A stretch of DNA of 17,518 nt from Eubacteriales bacterium. GTDB lineage: Bacteria > Bacillota_A > Clostridia > Christensenellales > Aristaeellaceae. Below are positions 6,714-13,987 of the stretch, in pieces. A program made the translations under genes and the position numbers. Under the pieces are notes generated by a model. That model was given only the letters and a program-made list of their open reading frames with translations, did no database searches and was not told the origin of the DNA. Location: NCBI GenBank assembly GCA_030528845.1, contig JAUMYC010000009.1, forward strand, positions 1 through 17,518, in the 5' to 3' direction. Every line of letters begins with the position of its first letter. Position 1 is the first letter of the stretch.

Positions 6714-6742
6714 ATTATACTATTCTCTTCCCCCTTTGTCAA
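6714..6742 (-). promoter_or_regulatory. Perfect-consensus sigma-A promoter of tRNA-Leu
   Basis: On the minus strand TTGACA (6737-6742), a 17-bp spacer and TATAAT (6714-6719) match the consensus at all twelve positions. It lies 26 bp upstream of the tRNA 5' end. Confidence 0.93.
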
Positions 6743-6791
6743 GGCCCAAATCGACTCTTTTCCAAATTTCTTTTTGCAGCGCGCGCGGGGG

Positions 6792-6820
6792 TTTACAGGG
6801 CGGGCGCGCTGTGCTATTTT
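6792..6820 (+). promoter_or_regulatory. Promoter of the pentapeptide-repeat gene
   Basis: TTTACA (6792-6797, 5/6) and TATTTT (6815-6820, 4/6) have a 17-bp spacer, and TG at 6812-6813 extends the -10. It lies 35 bp before the ATG at 6855. Confidence 0.6.
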
Positions 6821-6854
6821 ATGTTCAAATCAAACGACAGGGAGGAACGAGCGC

Positions 6855-7517
6855 ATGGCGGAGAAAAGAAAATGGGCCGAGCTGCCCGCAAGGCTGATCG
6901 AGGGCGAGGAGCTCTCGGCGCAGTCCTATCTCGCGTGCGAGGAAGGGCTCCCCATGGAGGGCTTCCGCTTTGAGGACGGCGTGCTCGACCTGACGGGCGA
7001 CGCGCGGCTGGACGTGCGCGGCTGCCTGTTCGAGCGCTGCCGCTTTCCCATCGACCTCGGCCAACGGGTTGATTTCAAAGACTGCGTGTTCGTCGGGTGC
7101 GATCTCTCCGGCGCGCAGATGGACCAATGCGCGTTCCGCTCCTGCGAGCTGACGGGCTGCCGCCTCACGGGCGCGCTGCTGAGCGAAGGGCTGGTGCAGT
7201 ACGCGCGCTTCTCTGAATGCGCGATGGAGCTCTGCACCATCGGCGAGAGCAAGGTGCAGGACGTGCTGCTGGAAAACTGCCGCATGGACCGCTTTGCGGC
7301 GCACGCGCTGCGCTGGCAGAGGCTGACGCTGCGCGGCTGCTCCCTGCGGGGCCTTGAGGTGCACGGCATGGCCCTGAAGGGGCTGGACCTGCGCAGCTGC
7401 AGCATCGAGGGCATCACGCTCGACCCGGCGGCGCTGCGCGGGGCCATCGTCACGCCGGAGCAGGCGCTGCTGCTGGCGGCGCTGCTCGGGCTGAACATCA
7501 AGCCCAGCGAACCGTAG
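6855..7517 (+). CDS. Pentapeptide-repeat protein
   Basis: The 220-residue protein has pentapeptide-like repeats with a hydrophobic or aromatic residue every five positions, from about residue 50 to 195. Examples are VDFKDCVFVGCDLSGAQMDQ and LRGCSLRGLEVHGMALKGLD, predicting a right-handed quadrilateral beta-helix. It is cysteine-rich. The C-terminus (GAIVTPEQALLLAALLGLNI) resembles the short cap of such proteins. Some family members, such as Qnr and MfpA, mimic DNA and bind gyrase, but most have no known role. The open frame extends upstream through the tRNA, but CAGGGAGG at 6838-6845 and the promoter place the start at 6855. It may be co-transcribed with the two genes downstream. Confidence 0.88.
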   Translation: MAEKRKWAELPARLIEGEELSAQSYLACEEGLPMEGFRFEDGVLDLTGDARLDVRGCLFERCRFPIDLGQRVDFKDCVFVGCDLSGAQMDQCAFRSCELTGCRLTGALLSEGLVQYARFSECAMELCTIGESKVQDVLLENCRMDRFAAHALRWQRLTLRGCSLRGLEVHGMALKGLDLRSCSIEGITLDPAALRGAIVTPEQALLLAALLGLNIKPSEP

Positions 7518-7549
7518 TGTGACAAATCTGCATTTACATGAGAAAGCAT

Positions 7550-8032
7550 ATGAAAAAACTGATTCTGCTCAGCGGCTCTCCCTGCGTCGGCAAAACCACC
7601 GTCGGTAAGTGTCTGTTTGAACAATATACGAACAGCGCGTATCTTGACGGAGATTGGTGCTGGTGTGTAAATCCTTTTTCGGTAAAGGACAAACGACTTC
7701 GCAACGGGGATAAAAGCATGTCCTTTGTACTGAACAATTATCTCACCTCGGGATTTGATTATGTGTTTTTCACTTCCGTTGTGCTGACCGACAGCAAGAT
7801 CAGGGAGAACATCCTGAAAGATATCACGGCAGCAGACTATGAAGTGATCGGTTTTACACTTACCTGTTCGGAAGAAACATTAGTCCGGCGCCATAACAAA
7901 AGAGGCGACGAAGGAGATACCGATTTCCACTGGCTGCATTTGCCTCCCTATCCCACGGATATCGTCATAAACACGGACGATAAATCCGTCCGGGAGACCG
8001 CACAGGAGATAAACCGGTATATAAAACGATAA
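7550..8032 (+). CDS. P-loop small-molecule or nucleotide kinase-like protein
   Basis: The 160-residue protein starts with a strand and Walker A loop (LILLSGSPCVGKTTVGKCL), followed by LDGDWCW and a GFDYVFFTSVVL strand. A lid-like Arg/Lys-rich stretch follows (TCSEETLVRRHNKRGDE), then DIVINTDDKSVRETAQEI near the end. This is the fold of small kinases of the AAA_33/shikimate-kinase/chloramphenicol-phosphotransferase type; the substrate is unknown. An in-frame ATG at 7538 has no ribosome-binding site; the one at 7550 has a weak AGAAAG and begins with the usual MKKLILLSG. Base composition is clearly AT-richer than neighbouring genes, which suggests acquisition. It is followed 13 bp later by a GNAT gene. 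Confidence 0.75.
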   Translation: MKKLILLSGSPCVGKTTVGKCLFEQYTNSAYLDGDWCWCVNPFSVKDKRLRNGDKSMSFVLNNYLTSGFDYVFFTSVVLTDSKIRENILKDITAADYEVIGFTLTCSEETLVRRHNKRGDEGDTDFHWLHLPPYPTDIVINTDDKSVRETAQEINRYIKR

Positions 8033-8045
8033 GGAGCAGATGCAT

Positions 8046-8558
8046 ATGGAGCTGTCAACCAATGATTTGATCCTGCGCCCCGTAACAGAAAATGATATTG
8101 AAGAAATCGCAAGAATGTGGAAACACCCCGAGAAGATCTCCTTGGAGGACGCGTCTGAAGTTTTGAAAAAAATGGAACAGCGTCACAGCAAAAATCGAAT
8201 ACAGTCGATATATCACTTGTGCTTGGGTGTTTTCAGAAAAGAAGAACCACACACATTGATCGGGTGGTGCGGCTGGGACGGACGGGGTTCATCCGATGAG
8301 ATCGTTCTGTTTTACATAATTGCCGAAGAATTTCGCTGCAGAGGGTATGCAACACAATGCGCCGCGGAATTGCTGCGGTTTGCGTTTGAAGATATGCAGT
8401 ATGATCGGGTGTCGGGCGGTTGTGCAAAAGAGAATCGGTCATCTTTTCGGGTCATGGAGAAAGCAGGCATGCGTCATCATGAAATTTACGAAGATGGCGG
8501 TTTAGGTTTTTATATGGACAAGGAAATGTTTTTGAAATCAAAATCTCCTTTGGGCTGA
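8046..8558 (+). CDS. GNAT-family N-acetyltransferase
   Basis: The 170-residue RimJ/RimL-type acetyltransferase shows TNDLILRPVTENDIEEIARMW, EIVLFYIIAEEFRCRGYATQCAAELL (acetyl-CoA loop RCRGYA) and GGCAKENRSSFRVMEKAGM, the conserved N-x-x-S and beta-bulge region. The acceptor substrate is unknown. AAGGAG at 8031-8036 overlaps the stop of the preceding kinase gene. It is 3 bp from an ATG at 8040 but 9 bp from the ATG at 8046, so I chose the latter. It shares the AT-rich composition of the kinase gene and probably forms one operon with it. The bidirectional terminator at 8612-8646 follows. Confidence 0.88.
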   Translation: MELSTNDLILRPVTENDIEEIARMWKHPEKISLEDASEVLKKMEQRHSKNRIQSIYHLCLGVFRKEEPHTLIGWCGWDGRGSSDEIVLFYIIAEEFRCRGYATQCAAELLRFAFEDMQYDRVSGGCAKENRSSFRVMEKAGMRHHEIYEDGGLGFYMDKEMFLKSKSPLG

Positions 8559-8611
8559 TAAACCCCGATCTGTCAAACGGAAAAGGACGCGCTTCCATGC
8601 GCCTTAAAAAG

Positions 8612-8646
8612 AAAACGGAGCGTATCGCGAGGATACGCTCCGTTTT
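8612..8646. terminator. Bidirectional rho-independent terminator
   Basis: A perfect 15-bp stem (8612-8626 and 8632-8646, loop GCGAG) begins with AAAA and ends with TTTT, so it can act in both directions. It lies between the convergent GNAT (+) and MATE (-) genes. Confidence 0.9.
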
Positions 8647-8664
8647 GTATGTGCAGCAAAGGCC

Positions 8665-10080
8665 TCAGAGCTTGATGGCGAGCCATTCGCCGCGCGCGAT
8701 GCGCCTGGCCAGCAGCCACTGGCGGAAGTAGGCGTCGATGGCGAAGGCGATCCACGGGCCGGTGACGGTGAGGCTGAGGATGGGCAGCACGGGCGCGAGC
8801 GGATAGCAGAAGAGCCACGTGCAGAAGGGGCGGAGGATCGCGACGCTGATCAGCGAGCACATCGCGACGTACTTGACGTCGCCTGCGCCGCGCAGACAGC
8901 CCGCGTACACCACGCGGCCGTTCTGGCCGATCATGCCCATCACGACGACGAGGAACGCCGTCGCGACGCCCTCGAGCACCGCCGGGTCGTCGGTGAAGAG
9001 CACGCCGATCTTTGTGCGGAAGAGCATGACCACCGCCATCAGGAACACAGAGGCGATCAGCGAGAGCCGCCTTGCGATGGTCACGTTCGCGCGGGCGAGG
9101 TCCGAGCGGCGCGCGCCGAGGCTCTGGCCGACCATAGTCGTGCCTGCTGTGGCGATGCCGTCGCCCAGCGTGAAGGAGAGGGAGGCGACCTGCATGACGA
9201 TCTGATAGGCCGCGAACGCCGCCGTACCTACGCCGGCAATGAGCTTAGAGTTGATCAGAAAGCCGATGCGCAGGAAGACGGATTCGGCCATGGAGCCGGT
9301 GCCCACGATGACCAGACTGCTCATGGTATCGCGGTCAAAGCGGGGCGGGAAGCTCAGCTTCAGGCGCAGATAGCCGCCCTTTTTCAGCGCAAAGCAGAAG
9401 GCGATCACGCAGGAAACGGCCGTGCCGGCCACGGTCGCGATGGCCGCGCCCCGGACGCCCAGCGCCGGGAAGCCCAGATGTCCGCCGATGAGGCAGTAGT
9501 TCAGGATGACGTTGACGATGTTGGCGGTGATGTTGGTCGTCATGGTGATCTTCGTCTGCCCGATGGCGCGCATGCTCGCGCAGATGCACAGGCTCCAGCA
9601 GTTCAGCGGAAAGCCCAGCGCCATGATGCGGAAGTAATCTGTGGACATGGCCAAGGTATCCTCGTTCGCGCCGGCAAAGGCCATCAGCGGCTCGGCGAAA
9701 AAATAACCCACGAGCGTCATCAGCACGCCCAGCACGGTGATCACATACATCGACTGGGCCATGCAGGCGTTGGCGGCCTTCTGATCTCCCGCGCCCTTGC
9801 GCCGGGCGATGACGGCGGTGGTGCCGGTGGCGAGCGCCTGCGCGAGGATGAGCAAAATCATCCTCGGCTGGCCGGTGAGCCCGACGGCTGCGATGGCCGC
9901 CGCGCCGAGCGTGCCGACCATCATGGTGTCGATCGAACCGATGATGGACAGGAGCATGCCCTCTACGGTCGCCGGCCAGGCGATGGACAGATTTTTTCCG
10001 AACATCTCCTTGCCGGAGGTCGCGTTGTCCTGAAATTTGATCTTGGGGAAGGAGAACAACCGGTCCCACAGCTTTTGCAT
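8665..10080 (-). CDS. MATE-family multidrug/sodium antiporter
   Basis: The 471-residue membrane protein has about 12 hydrophobic segments in two homologous halves, as in MATE exporters, which expel cationic drugs or metabolites in exchange for Na+ or H+. Typical stretches are IAWPATVEGMLLSIIGSIDT and MMVGTLGAAAIAAVGLTGQP in the first half, FPLNCWSLCICASMRAIGQT, VNVILNYCLIGG, and AFAAYQIVMQVASLSFTLGDGIATAGTTMVGQSLGA in the second half. The substrate cannot be predicted. The ribosome-binding site is weak (GAGACG). The -10 at 10138-10143 and a GC palindrome in the leader precede it; the bidirectional terminator follows. Confidence 0.93.
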   Translation of the reverse strand: MQKLWDRLFSFPKIKFQDNATSGKEMFGKNLSIAWPATVEGMLLSIIGSIDTMMVGTLGAAAIAAVGLTGQPRMILLILAQALATGTTAVIARRKGAGDQKAANACMAQSMYVITVLGVLMTLVGYFFAEPLMAFAGANEDTLAMSTDYFRIMALGFPLNCWSLCICASMRAIGQTKITMTTNITANIVNVILNYCLIGGHLGFPALGVRGAAIATVAGTAVSCVIAFCFALKKGGYLRLKLSFPPRFDRDTMSSLVIVGTGSMAESVFLRIGFLINSKLIAGVGTAAFAAYQIVMQVASLSFTLGDGIATAGTTMVGQSLGARRSDLARANVTIARRLSLIASVFLMAVVMLFRTKIGVLFTDDPAVLEGVATAFLVVVMGMIGQNGRVVYAGCLRGAGDVKYVAMCSLISVAILRPFCTWLFCYPLAPVLPILSLTVTGPWIAFAIDAYFRQWLLARRIARGEWLAIKL

Positions 10081-10114
10081 ATGCGTTTCGTCTCTTTTCC
10101 TATGAACTTTTCAA

Positions 10115-10128
10115 GGGGCGCGCGCCCC
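10115..10128. repeat. 14-bp perfect palindrome in the MATE gene leader
   Basis: GGGGCGCGCGCCCC lies between the predicted -10 at 10138-10143 and the MATE start codon, near the start of the transcript. It could be an operator or a short RNA hairpin. Confidence 0.5.
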
Positions 10129-10137
10129 CTCCCCTCT

Positions 10138-10143
10138 ATTATA
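10138..10143 (-). promoter_or_regulatory. -10 element of the MATE gene promoter
   Basis: A perfect TATAAT on the minus strand lies 57 bp upstream of the MATE ATG. The best -35 (TTTGCA, 18 bp away at 10162-10167) matches only 4/6, so the promoter may need an activator. Confidence 0.55.
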
Positions 10144-10189
10144 GCGCGTTGCGCCGGGAAATGCAAAGGCCCCGGGGAAAGCGGCCCGA

Positions 10190-10218
10190 TAGACAGAACG
10201 CGCCGCCGGTGCTACAAT
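10190..10218 (+). promoter_or_regulatory. Promoter of the sugar isomerase-like gene
   Basis: TAGACA (10190-10195, 5/6) and TACAAT (10213-10218, 5/6) have a 17-bp spacer. The element points away from the MATE gene promoter and lies 69 bp before the ATG at 10288. Confidence 0.7.
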
Positions 10219-10287
10219 ACCCACGGAACGCACACTCTGTTTTTCATAGATATTTTCAGAAAACGAACCTACAGGGAGGAAAACGCC

Positions 10288-11151
10288 ATGCGCTTGAGCC
10301 TGATCTCCGACGAGGTCTCCCAGTCCCTTTCCGTCGCGGCGGAATTCGCGCACAAATTCGATCTGCAGGCGCTGGAGCTGCGCAGCGTGCAGGGTACGAA
10401 CATCTTCTCCTTCACCGACGAGCAGGCCCGGGAGACCGCGCGCCTGATGCAGGGCGAAGGGCTGGCGGTGAGCTGTCTGAGCGCGCCGCTGTTCAAGTTT
10501 GATATCAGCGACGACGGCGCGAGGGCCGCGTGCGTCGAGAGCTTCAAGCGTGCGCTGGACCACTGCGCGCTGCTGGGCTGCTCGCTCATCCGCGGCTTCG
10601 CCTTTCTGCGCCCCGCCGACGGGAACATCCCCTATTTTCGCATCGCAGAGGCGTATCACGGGCTCCTGCCCCTTCTGGAGGGAACGGACGTGACGATCTG
10701 CCTCGAATCCGACCCGACGGTGAACGGCCGCAGCGCCGCCGAGCTCGTGCGCTGCCTGCGCGCCATCGACTCTCCGCGCGTGCAGGCCGTGTGGGATCCG
10801 GGCAACCTTCTCTTCGTGCCGGAGGGCGAGGACGCGCAGCGGAGCTTTGATCTGCTGCGCTCCTTCATCCGGCATGTACACGTCAAGGACGCCGTGCGCC
10901 TGCCCGAGGGCGGCGCGAGGGCCGTGAAGATCGGCACGGGCGAGGCCGACACCGCGCTGCAGATGCGCCTGCTTTCCGGCATGGGGTACAAGGGCTGGAT
11001 GTCGCTGGAGACGCACTACCGGCTGGACCGGGCGCTGGACGAGACGCTGATCCGCCTGCCCGGCGGCGCGGAATTCTCCGACGGCGGCTACTCCGCCGGC
11101 GCCGAGAGCATGCTCGCATGGCTTCCCCTTGTGCAATCTGCCACAGTTTGA
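10288..11151 (+). CDS. Sugar phosphate isomerase/epimerase family TIM-barrel protein
   Basis: The 287-residue protein is of the AP-endonuclease-2/xylose-isomerase-like TIM-barrel superfamily. The divalent-metal ligands are expected in the strand ends ICLESDPTV (Glu), QAVWDPGNLLF (Asp), IRHVHVKDA (His) and GWMSLETHYR (Glu); the N-terminal LSLISDEVSQ and ALELRSVQG segments are also typical. Members isomerise or epimerise sugars, inositols or hydroxypyruvate; which one applies here is unknown. GGGAGG at 10274-10279 sets the start, and an in-frame upstream extension inside the MATE region is ignored. It has its own promoter and is followed by tdh after 185 bp. Confidence 0.88.
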   Translation: MRLSLISDEVSQSLSVAAEFAHKFDLQALELRSVQGTNIFSFTDEQARETARLMQGEGLAVSCLSAPLFKFDISDDGARAACVESFKRALDHCALLGCSLIRGFAFLRPADGNIPYFRIAEAYHGLLPLLEGTDVTICLESDPTVNGRSAAELVRCLRAIDSPRVQAVWDPGNLLFVPEGEDAQRSFDLLRSFIRHVHVKDAVRLPEGGARAVKIGTGEADTALQMRLLSGMGYKGWMSLETHYRLDRALDETLIRLPGGAEFSDGGYSAGAESMLAWLPLVQSATV

Positions 11152-11244
11152 CCCCCTCTTTTTCGCCGCAAATCCGCGCGATGCCCACGCAGTCTTCAAC
11201 GCGCGGACAGAATGGTAAATTCACGCTATATATGCCCGCGATTA

Positions 11245-11273
11245 TTGAACTTTTTTTCATAATTTGTTAGTAT
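11245..11273 (+). promoter_or_regulatory. Possible promoter of tdh
   Basis: TTGAAC (11245-11250, 4/6) and TAGTAT (11268-11273, 4/6) have a 17-bp spacer within an AT-rich stretch 64 bp upstream of the tdh ATG. The exact -10 is uncertain, because overlapping TATATA-like hexamers follow. Confidence 0.4.
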
Positions 11274-11336
11274 ATATTGACGGTATTCCCTGCTGCAAAG
11301 CACCCGAACCACCTTTTATTTTGGGAGGTATGCAAT

Positions 11337-12380
11337 ATGAAACTGATGGACGCTATCGTGAAGCCCTCTGCAGCCCCCGGGCTGGAGCTGCGCCAGGTGC
11401 CCGTGCCCGAGCCGGGCATGGGCGAAGTGCTGATCAAGGTACACAAGACCGCCATCTGCGGCACCGACCTGCACATCTACCGCTGGGACGACTGGAGCCA
11501 GAAGAACCTCAATCCCCCGCTGACCATCGGCCATGAATACGTGGGCGAGATCGCTCAGCTCGGCCCCGGCGTCACCGGTCTGGAGATCGGCGAGCGCGTT
11601 TCCGGCGAAGGCCACATCGTGTGCCATCAGTGCCGCAACTGCCGCGCCGGCAACTCTCAGTGGTGCAAGTTCACCAAGGGCGTGGGCGTGAACCGCGACG
11701 GCGCCTTTGCCGAATACATCTGCATCCCCGCCAGCAACGTCATCCCGATCAACCCGGATCTGGACGAGGACGTCGTGGCTTTCTTCGACGCCTTCGGCAA
11801 CGCCACCCACACCGCCCTCATGTTCGACGTCGTGGGCGAAGACGTGCTCATCTCCGGCGCGGGCCCCATCGGCATCATGGCCGCCGCCATCTGCCGCCAC
11901 AACGGCGCGCGCAGCGTGGTCGTGACCGACATGAACGACTATCGCCTCGAAATGGCCAAGAAGCTGGGCGCGACCCACGTCATCAACGTGGGCAAGGAGC
12001 GCATCGAAGACAGCTTTGCCGGCCTGAACATCAAAGAAGGCTTCGACGTGGGCCTGGAAATGAGCGGCAGCCCCGCCGCCCTCAATTCCATGATCTCCCT
12101 CATGCGCAACGGCGGCCAGATCGCCCTGCTGGGCATTCAGGGCAAGCCCGCGCAGGCCAGCTGGGACGAGGTCATCTTCAAGGGCCTGACCATTCAGGGC
12201 ATCTACGGCCGCAGGATGTACGAGACCTGGTACAAGATGGCCGCCATGGTCGAATCCGGCCTCGATCTCACTCCCCTGATCACCCACCGCCTGCATTACA
12301 CCGACTTCCAGAAGGGCTTCGAGGCCATGGACAGCGGCTTCTGCGGCAAGGTCGTGTTCGACTGGACCACGAAGAAATAA
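11337..12380 (+). CDS. tdh: L-threonine 3-dehydrogenase
   Basis: The 347-residue zinc-dependent medium-chain dehydrogenase oxidises L-threonine with NAD+ to 2-amino-3-ketobutyrate. Catalytic-zinc ligands are Cys41 (AICGTD), His66 and Glu67 (GHEYVG); the structural zinc has Cys96, 99, 102 and 110. The Rossmann motif GAGPIG is at 174-179. PLTIGHEYVG and the WDDWSQKNLNPP segment are typical of Tdh rather than generic alcohol dehydrogenase. The start at 11337 follows GGGAGGT at 11323-11329; an in-frame upstream extension lacks a ribosome-binding site. The downstream kbl encodes the next enzyme, which confirms the assignment. Confidence 0.96.
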   Translation: MKLMDAIVKPSAAPGLELRQVPVPEPGMGEVLIKVHKTAICGTDLHIYRWDDWSQKNLNPPLTIGHEYVGEIAQLGPGVTGLEIGERVSGEGHIVCHQCRNCRAGNSQWCKFTKGVGVNRDGAFAEYICIPASNVIPINPDLDEDVVAFFDAFGNATHTALMFDVVGEDVLISGAGPIGIMAAAICRHNGARSVVVTDMNDYRLEMAKKLGATHVINVGKERIEDSFAGLNIKEGFDVGLEMSGSPAALNSMISLMRNGGQIALLGIQGKPAQASWDEVIFKGLTIQGIYGRRMYETWYKMAAMVESGLDLTPLITHRLHYTDFQKGFEAMDSGFCGKVVFDWTTKK

Positions 12381-12385
12381 TGGCC

Positions 12386-12450
12386 GTCGGCGTGCTCATA
12401 TAAAATGGCCCGCCGACACGCGAACCCCTTCGGGGCTTCGCTGGCCAGCG
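12386..12450 (+). other. Hairpin-rich spacer between tdh and kbl
   Basis: The spacer contains GTCGGCG/CGCCGAC (12386-12392 and 12411-12417), a GC stem-loop at 12420-12441 (CCCC-TTC-GGGG core with GCGAA/TTCGC) and the palindrome CGCTGGCCAGCG (12439-12450). None has a U-run, so it is unlikely to be a terminator. It may set relative expression or protect the kbl mRNA end. Confidence 0.4.
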
Positions 12451-12522
12451 CCCATGCAGCCGCTGCTATCGTCTGCACGGGCGTTTTCTCCTATCGAAAT
12501 CAAATAAGGAGGCGTATCGCCC

Positions 12523-13704
12523 ATGAAATCCGCACTGAACATCTTCGCGGGCACTCTGGAAGAGATCAAGGCCGCGGGGACTTTTAAGAACGAGCGCATC
12601 ATCACCACCCCCCAGCGCTCCCGCATCGACACCACCACCTCCAAGCGCGTGGTCAATATGTGCGCCAACAACTACCTCGGCCTCTCCGACAGCCCGGAGC
12701 TGATCGAAGCCGCCAAGGCTTCCTACGACACCTGGGGCTACGGCCTGTCCTCCGTACGTTTCATCTGCGGCACGCAGCAGCTGCACAAGGATCTGGAGGC
12801 GAAGATCTCCAAGTTCCTGGGCATGGATGACACCATCCTCTATTCCTCCTGCTTCGACGCCAACGGCGGCCTGTTCGAGACGCTGCTCGGCCCGGAAGAC
12901 GCCATCATCTCCGACGAGCTGAACCACGCCTCCATCATCGACGGCGTGCGCCTGTGCAAGGCCAAGCGCTTCCGCTATAAGAACAACAACATGGAAGACC
13001 TCAAGGCCAAGCTCGAAGAGGCCAGGGACTGCCGCATCAAGATGATCGCCACCGACGGCGTGTTCTCCATGGACGGCTACATCGCCGACCTGAAGTCCAT
13101 CTGCGATCTGGCCGACGAATACGACGCGCTGGTCATGGTCGACGACAGCCATTCCGTCGGCTTCATGGGCGACCACGGCAAGGGCACCGCGGAATACTGC
13201 GGCGTGGAAGGCCGCGTGGACATCATCACCGGCACCCTCGGCAAGGCCCTCGGCGGCGCGTCCGGCGGCTACACCTCCGCCCGTCAGGAGATCGTGGACC
13301 TGCTCCGCCAGCGCTCCCGCCCCTACCTCTTCTCCAACACCCTCGCCCCGGCCATCGCTGCCGCCGCCTGCAAGACCTTCGACATGCTCAGCGAGTCCAC
13401 CGCGCTGCGCGACAAGGTGCACGAGAACACCCGCTATTTCCGCGAAAAGCTGGCCGCTCTGGGCTTTGACGTGCTCCCGGGCACCCATCCCATCGTCGCC
13501 GTGATGCTCTACGACGCGCGCGTGGCAGGCGAATTCGCCGCCCGTATGCTCGAAGAGGGCGTTTACGTCGTCGGCTTCTCCTATCCGGTCGTTCCCATGG
13601 GCAAGGCGCGCATCCGCACGCAGGTCTCCGCCGGCCACACCAAGGAAGACCTCGATTTCGCCGTCGAGTGCTTCGCCAAGGTCAAGAAGGACATGGGCAT
13701 CTGA
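12523..13704 (+). CDS. kbl: Glycine C-acetyltransferase (2-amino-3-ketobutyrate CoA ligase)
   Basis: This 393-residue PLP-dependent alpha-oxoamine synthase cleaves 2-amino-3-ketobutyrate with CoA into glycine and acetyl-CoA, completing the threonine dehydrogenase route begun by tdh. Visible features are [19 protein letters not shown], the substrate and PLP loops (SSCFDANGG and [11 protein letters not shown]), [11 protein letters not shown] (Asp and His contacting PLP at 207-210) and the PLP lysine Lys241 in [10 protein letters not shown]. Length matches Kbl. AAGGAGG at 12506-12512 supports the ATG. It lies 142 bp after tdh, and no clear promoter of its own is visible in the spacer. A strong terminator follows at 13788-13827. 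Confidence 0.95.
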   Translation: MKSALNIFAGTLEEIKAAGTFKNERIITTPQRSRIDTTTSKRVVNMCANNYLGLSDSPELIEAAKASYDTWGYGLSSVRFICGTQQLHKDLEAKISKFLGMDDTILYSSCFDANGGLFETLLGPEDAIISDELNHASIIDGVRLCKAKRFRYKNNNMEDLKAKLEEARDCRIKMIATDGVFSMDGYIADLKSICDLADEYDALVMVDDSHSVGFMGDHGKGTAEYCGVEGRVDIITGTLGKALGGASGGYTSARQEIVDLLRQRSRPYLFSNTLAPAIAAAACKTFDMLSESTALRDKVHENTRYFREKLAALGFDVLPGTHPIVAVMLYDARVAGEFAARMLEEGVYVVGFSYPVVPMGKARIRTQVSAGHTKEDLDFAVECFAKVKKDMGI

Positions 13705-13713
13705 GGAAAACGT

Positions 13714-13761
13714 TAGGGGCTCTGCCCCTATGACCCCGCCAAGGGGAATGATTCCCCTTGG
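13714..13761. repeat. Pair of adjacent palindromes downstream of kbl
   Basis: TAGGGGC-TCT-GCCCCTA (13714-13730) is followed by an 11-bp perfect inverted repeat CCAAGGGGAAT/ATTCCCCTTGG around a single G (13739-13761). Neither has a T-run. They resemble dispersed intergenic palindromes of the REP or small-MITE kind. Confidence 0.6.
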
Positions 13762-13787
13762 AACCCTCCGCATTGGGCAAGTAATAA

Positions 13788-13827
13788 AAGACAGGCTTGA
13801 GCAAACACGCTCAGGCCTGTCTTGTTT
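13788..13827 (+). terminator. Rho-independent terminator of tdh-kbl
   Basis: A 15-bp stem with one G-T pair (13788-13802 and 13809-13823, loop AAACAC) ends in CTTGTTT. It is 84 bp after the kbl stop, beyond the paired palindromes. Confidence 0.85.
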
Positions 13828-13854
13828 GTAGGGGCGGCCCTTGCGGCCGCCCGT
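13827..13854 (+). repeat. Hairpin repeat family, copy 1 (forward)
   Basis: A 28-bp element: TGTAGG, then stem GGGCGGC/GCCGCCC around loop CCTTGCG. It is identical to copy 2 over all 28 bases and begins at the end of the kbl terminator. Confidence 0.85.
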
Positions 13855-13905
13855 CGTTTACGAAGGAATCGATAGAAATCCGCACAAAACGCAGTCCCTC
13901 CTTCT

Positions 13906-13933
13906 TGTAGGGGCGGCCCTTGCGGCCGCCCGT
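13906..13933 (+). repeat. Hairpin repeat family, copy 2 (forward)
   Basis: Identical to copy 1, 79 bp downstream in the same orientation. The 51-bp sequence between the copies shows no feature I recognise. Confidence 0.85.
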
Positions 13934-13959
13934 ATTGTCGCAGCATGGCGGTACAAAAA

Positions 13960-13987
13960 ACGGGCGGGCGCAAGGCCCGCCCCTACA
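13960..13987 (-). repeat. Hairpin repeat family, copy 3 (inverted)
   Basis: On the minus strand it matches copies 1 and 2 at 26 of 28 positions. The two differences are paired with each other in the stem, which becomes GGGCGGG/CCCGCCC with the same CCTTGCG loop. Copies 2 and 3 face each other across 26 bp. Confidence 0.85.

Noticed and set aside
6604..8558. Integrative element using tRNA-Leu as attachment site to explain the AT-rich genes
   Set aside because: No integrase gene and no direct repeat of the tRNA 3' end was seen in the window.
9478..10287. Plus-strand frame extending the isomerase gene back through the MATE gene
   Set aside because: A promoter and GGGAGG lie just before the ATG at 10288, and the upstream part is antisense to MATE.
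11152..11336. Riboswitch or leader upstream of tdh
   Set aside because: No recognisable riboswitch core or terminator/antiterminator pair; only an AT-rich possible promoter.
12466..13773. 435-codon minus-strand open frame opposite kbl
   Set aside because: Antisense shadow; kbl on the plus strand has the PLP lysine motif, full length and a strong ribosome-binding site.
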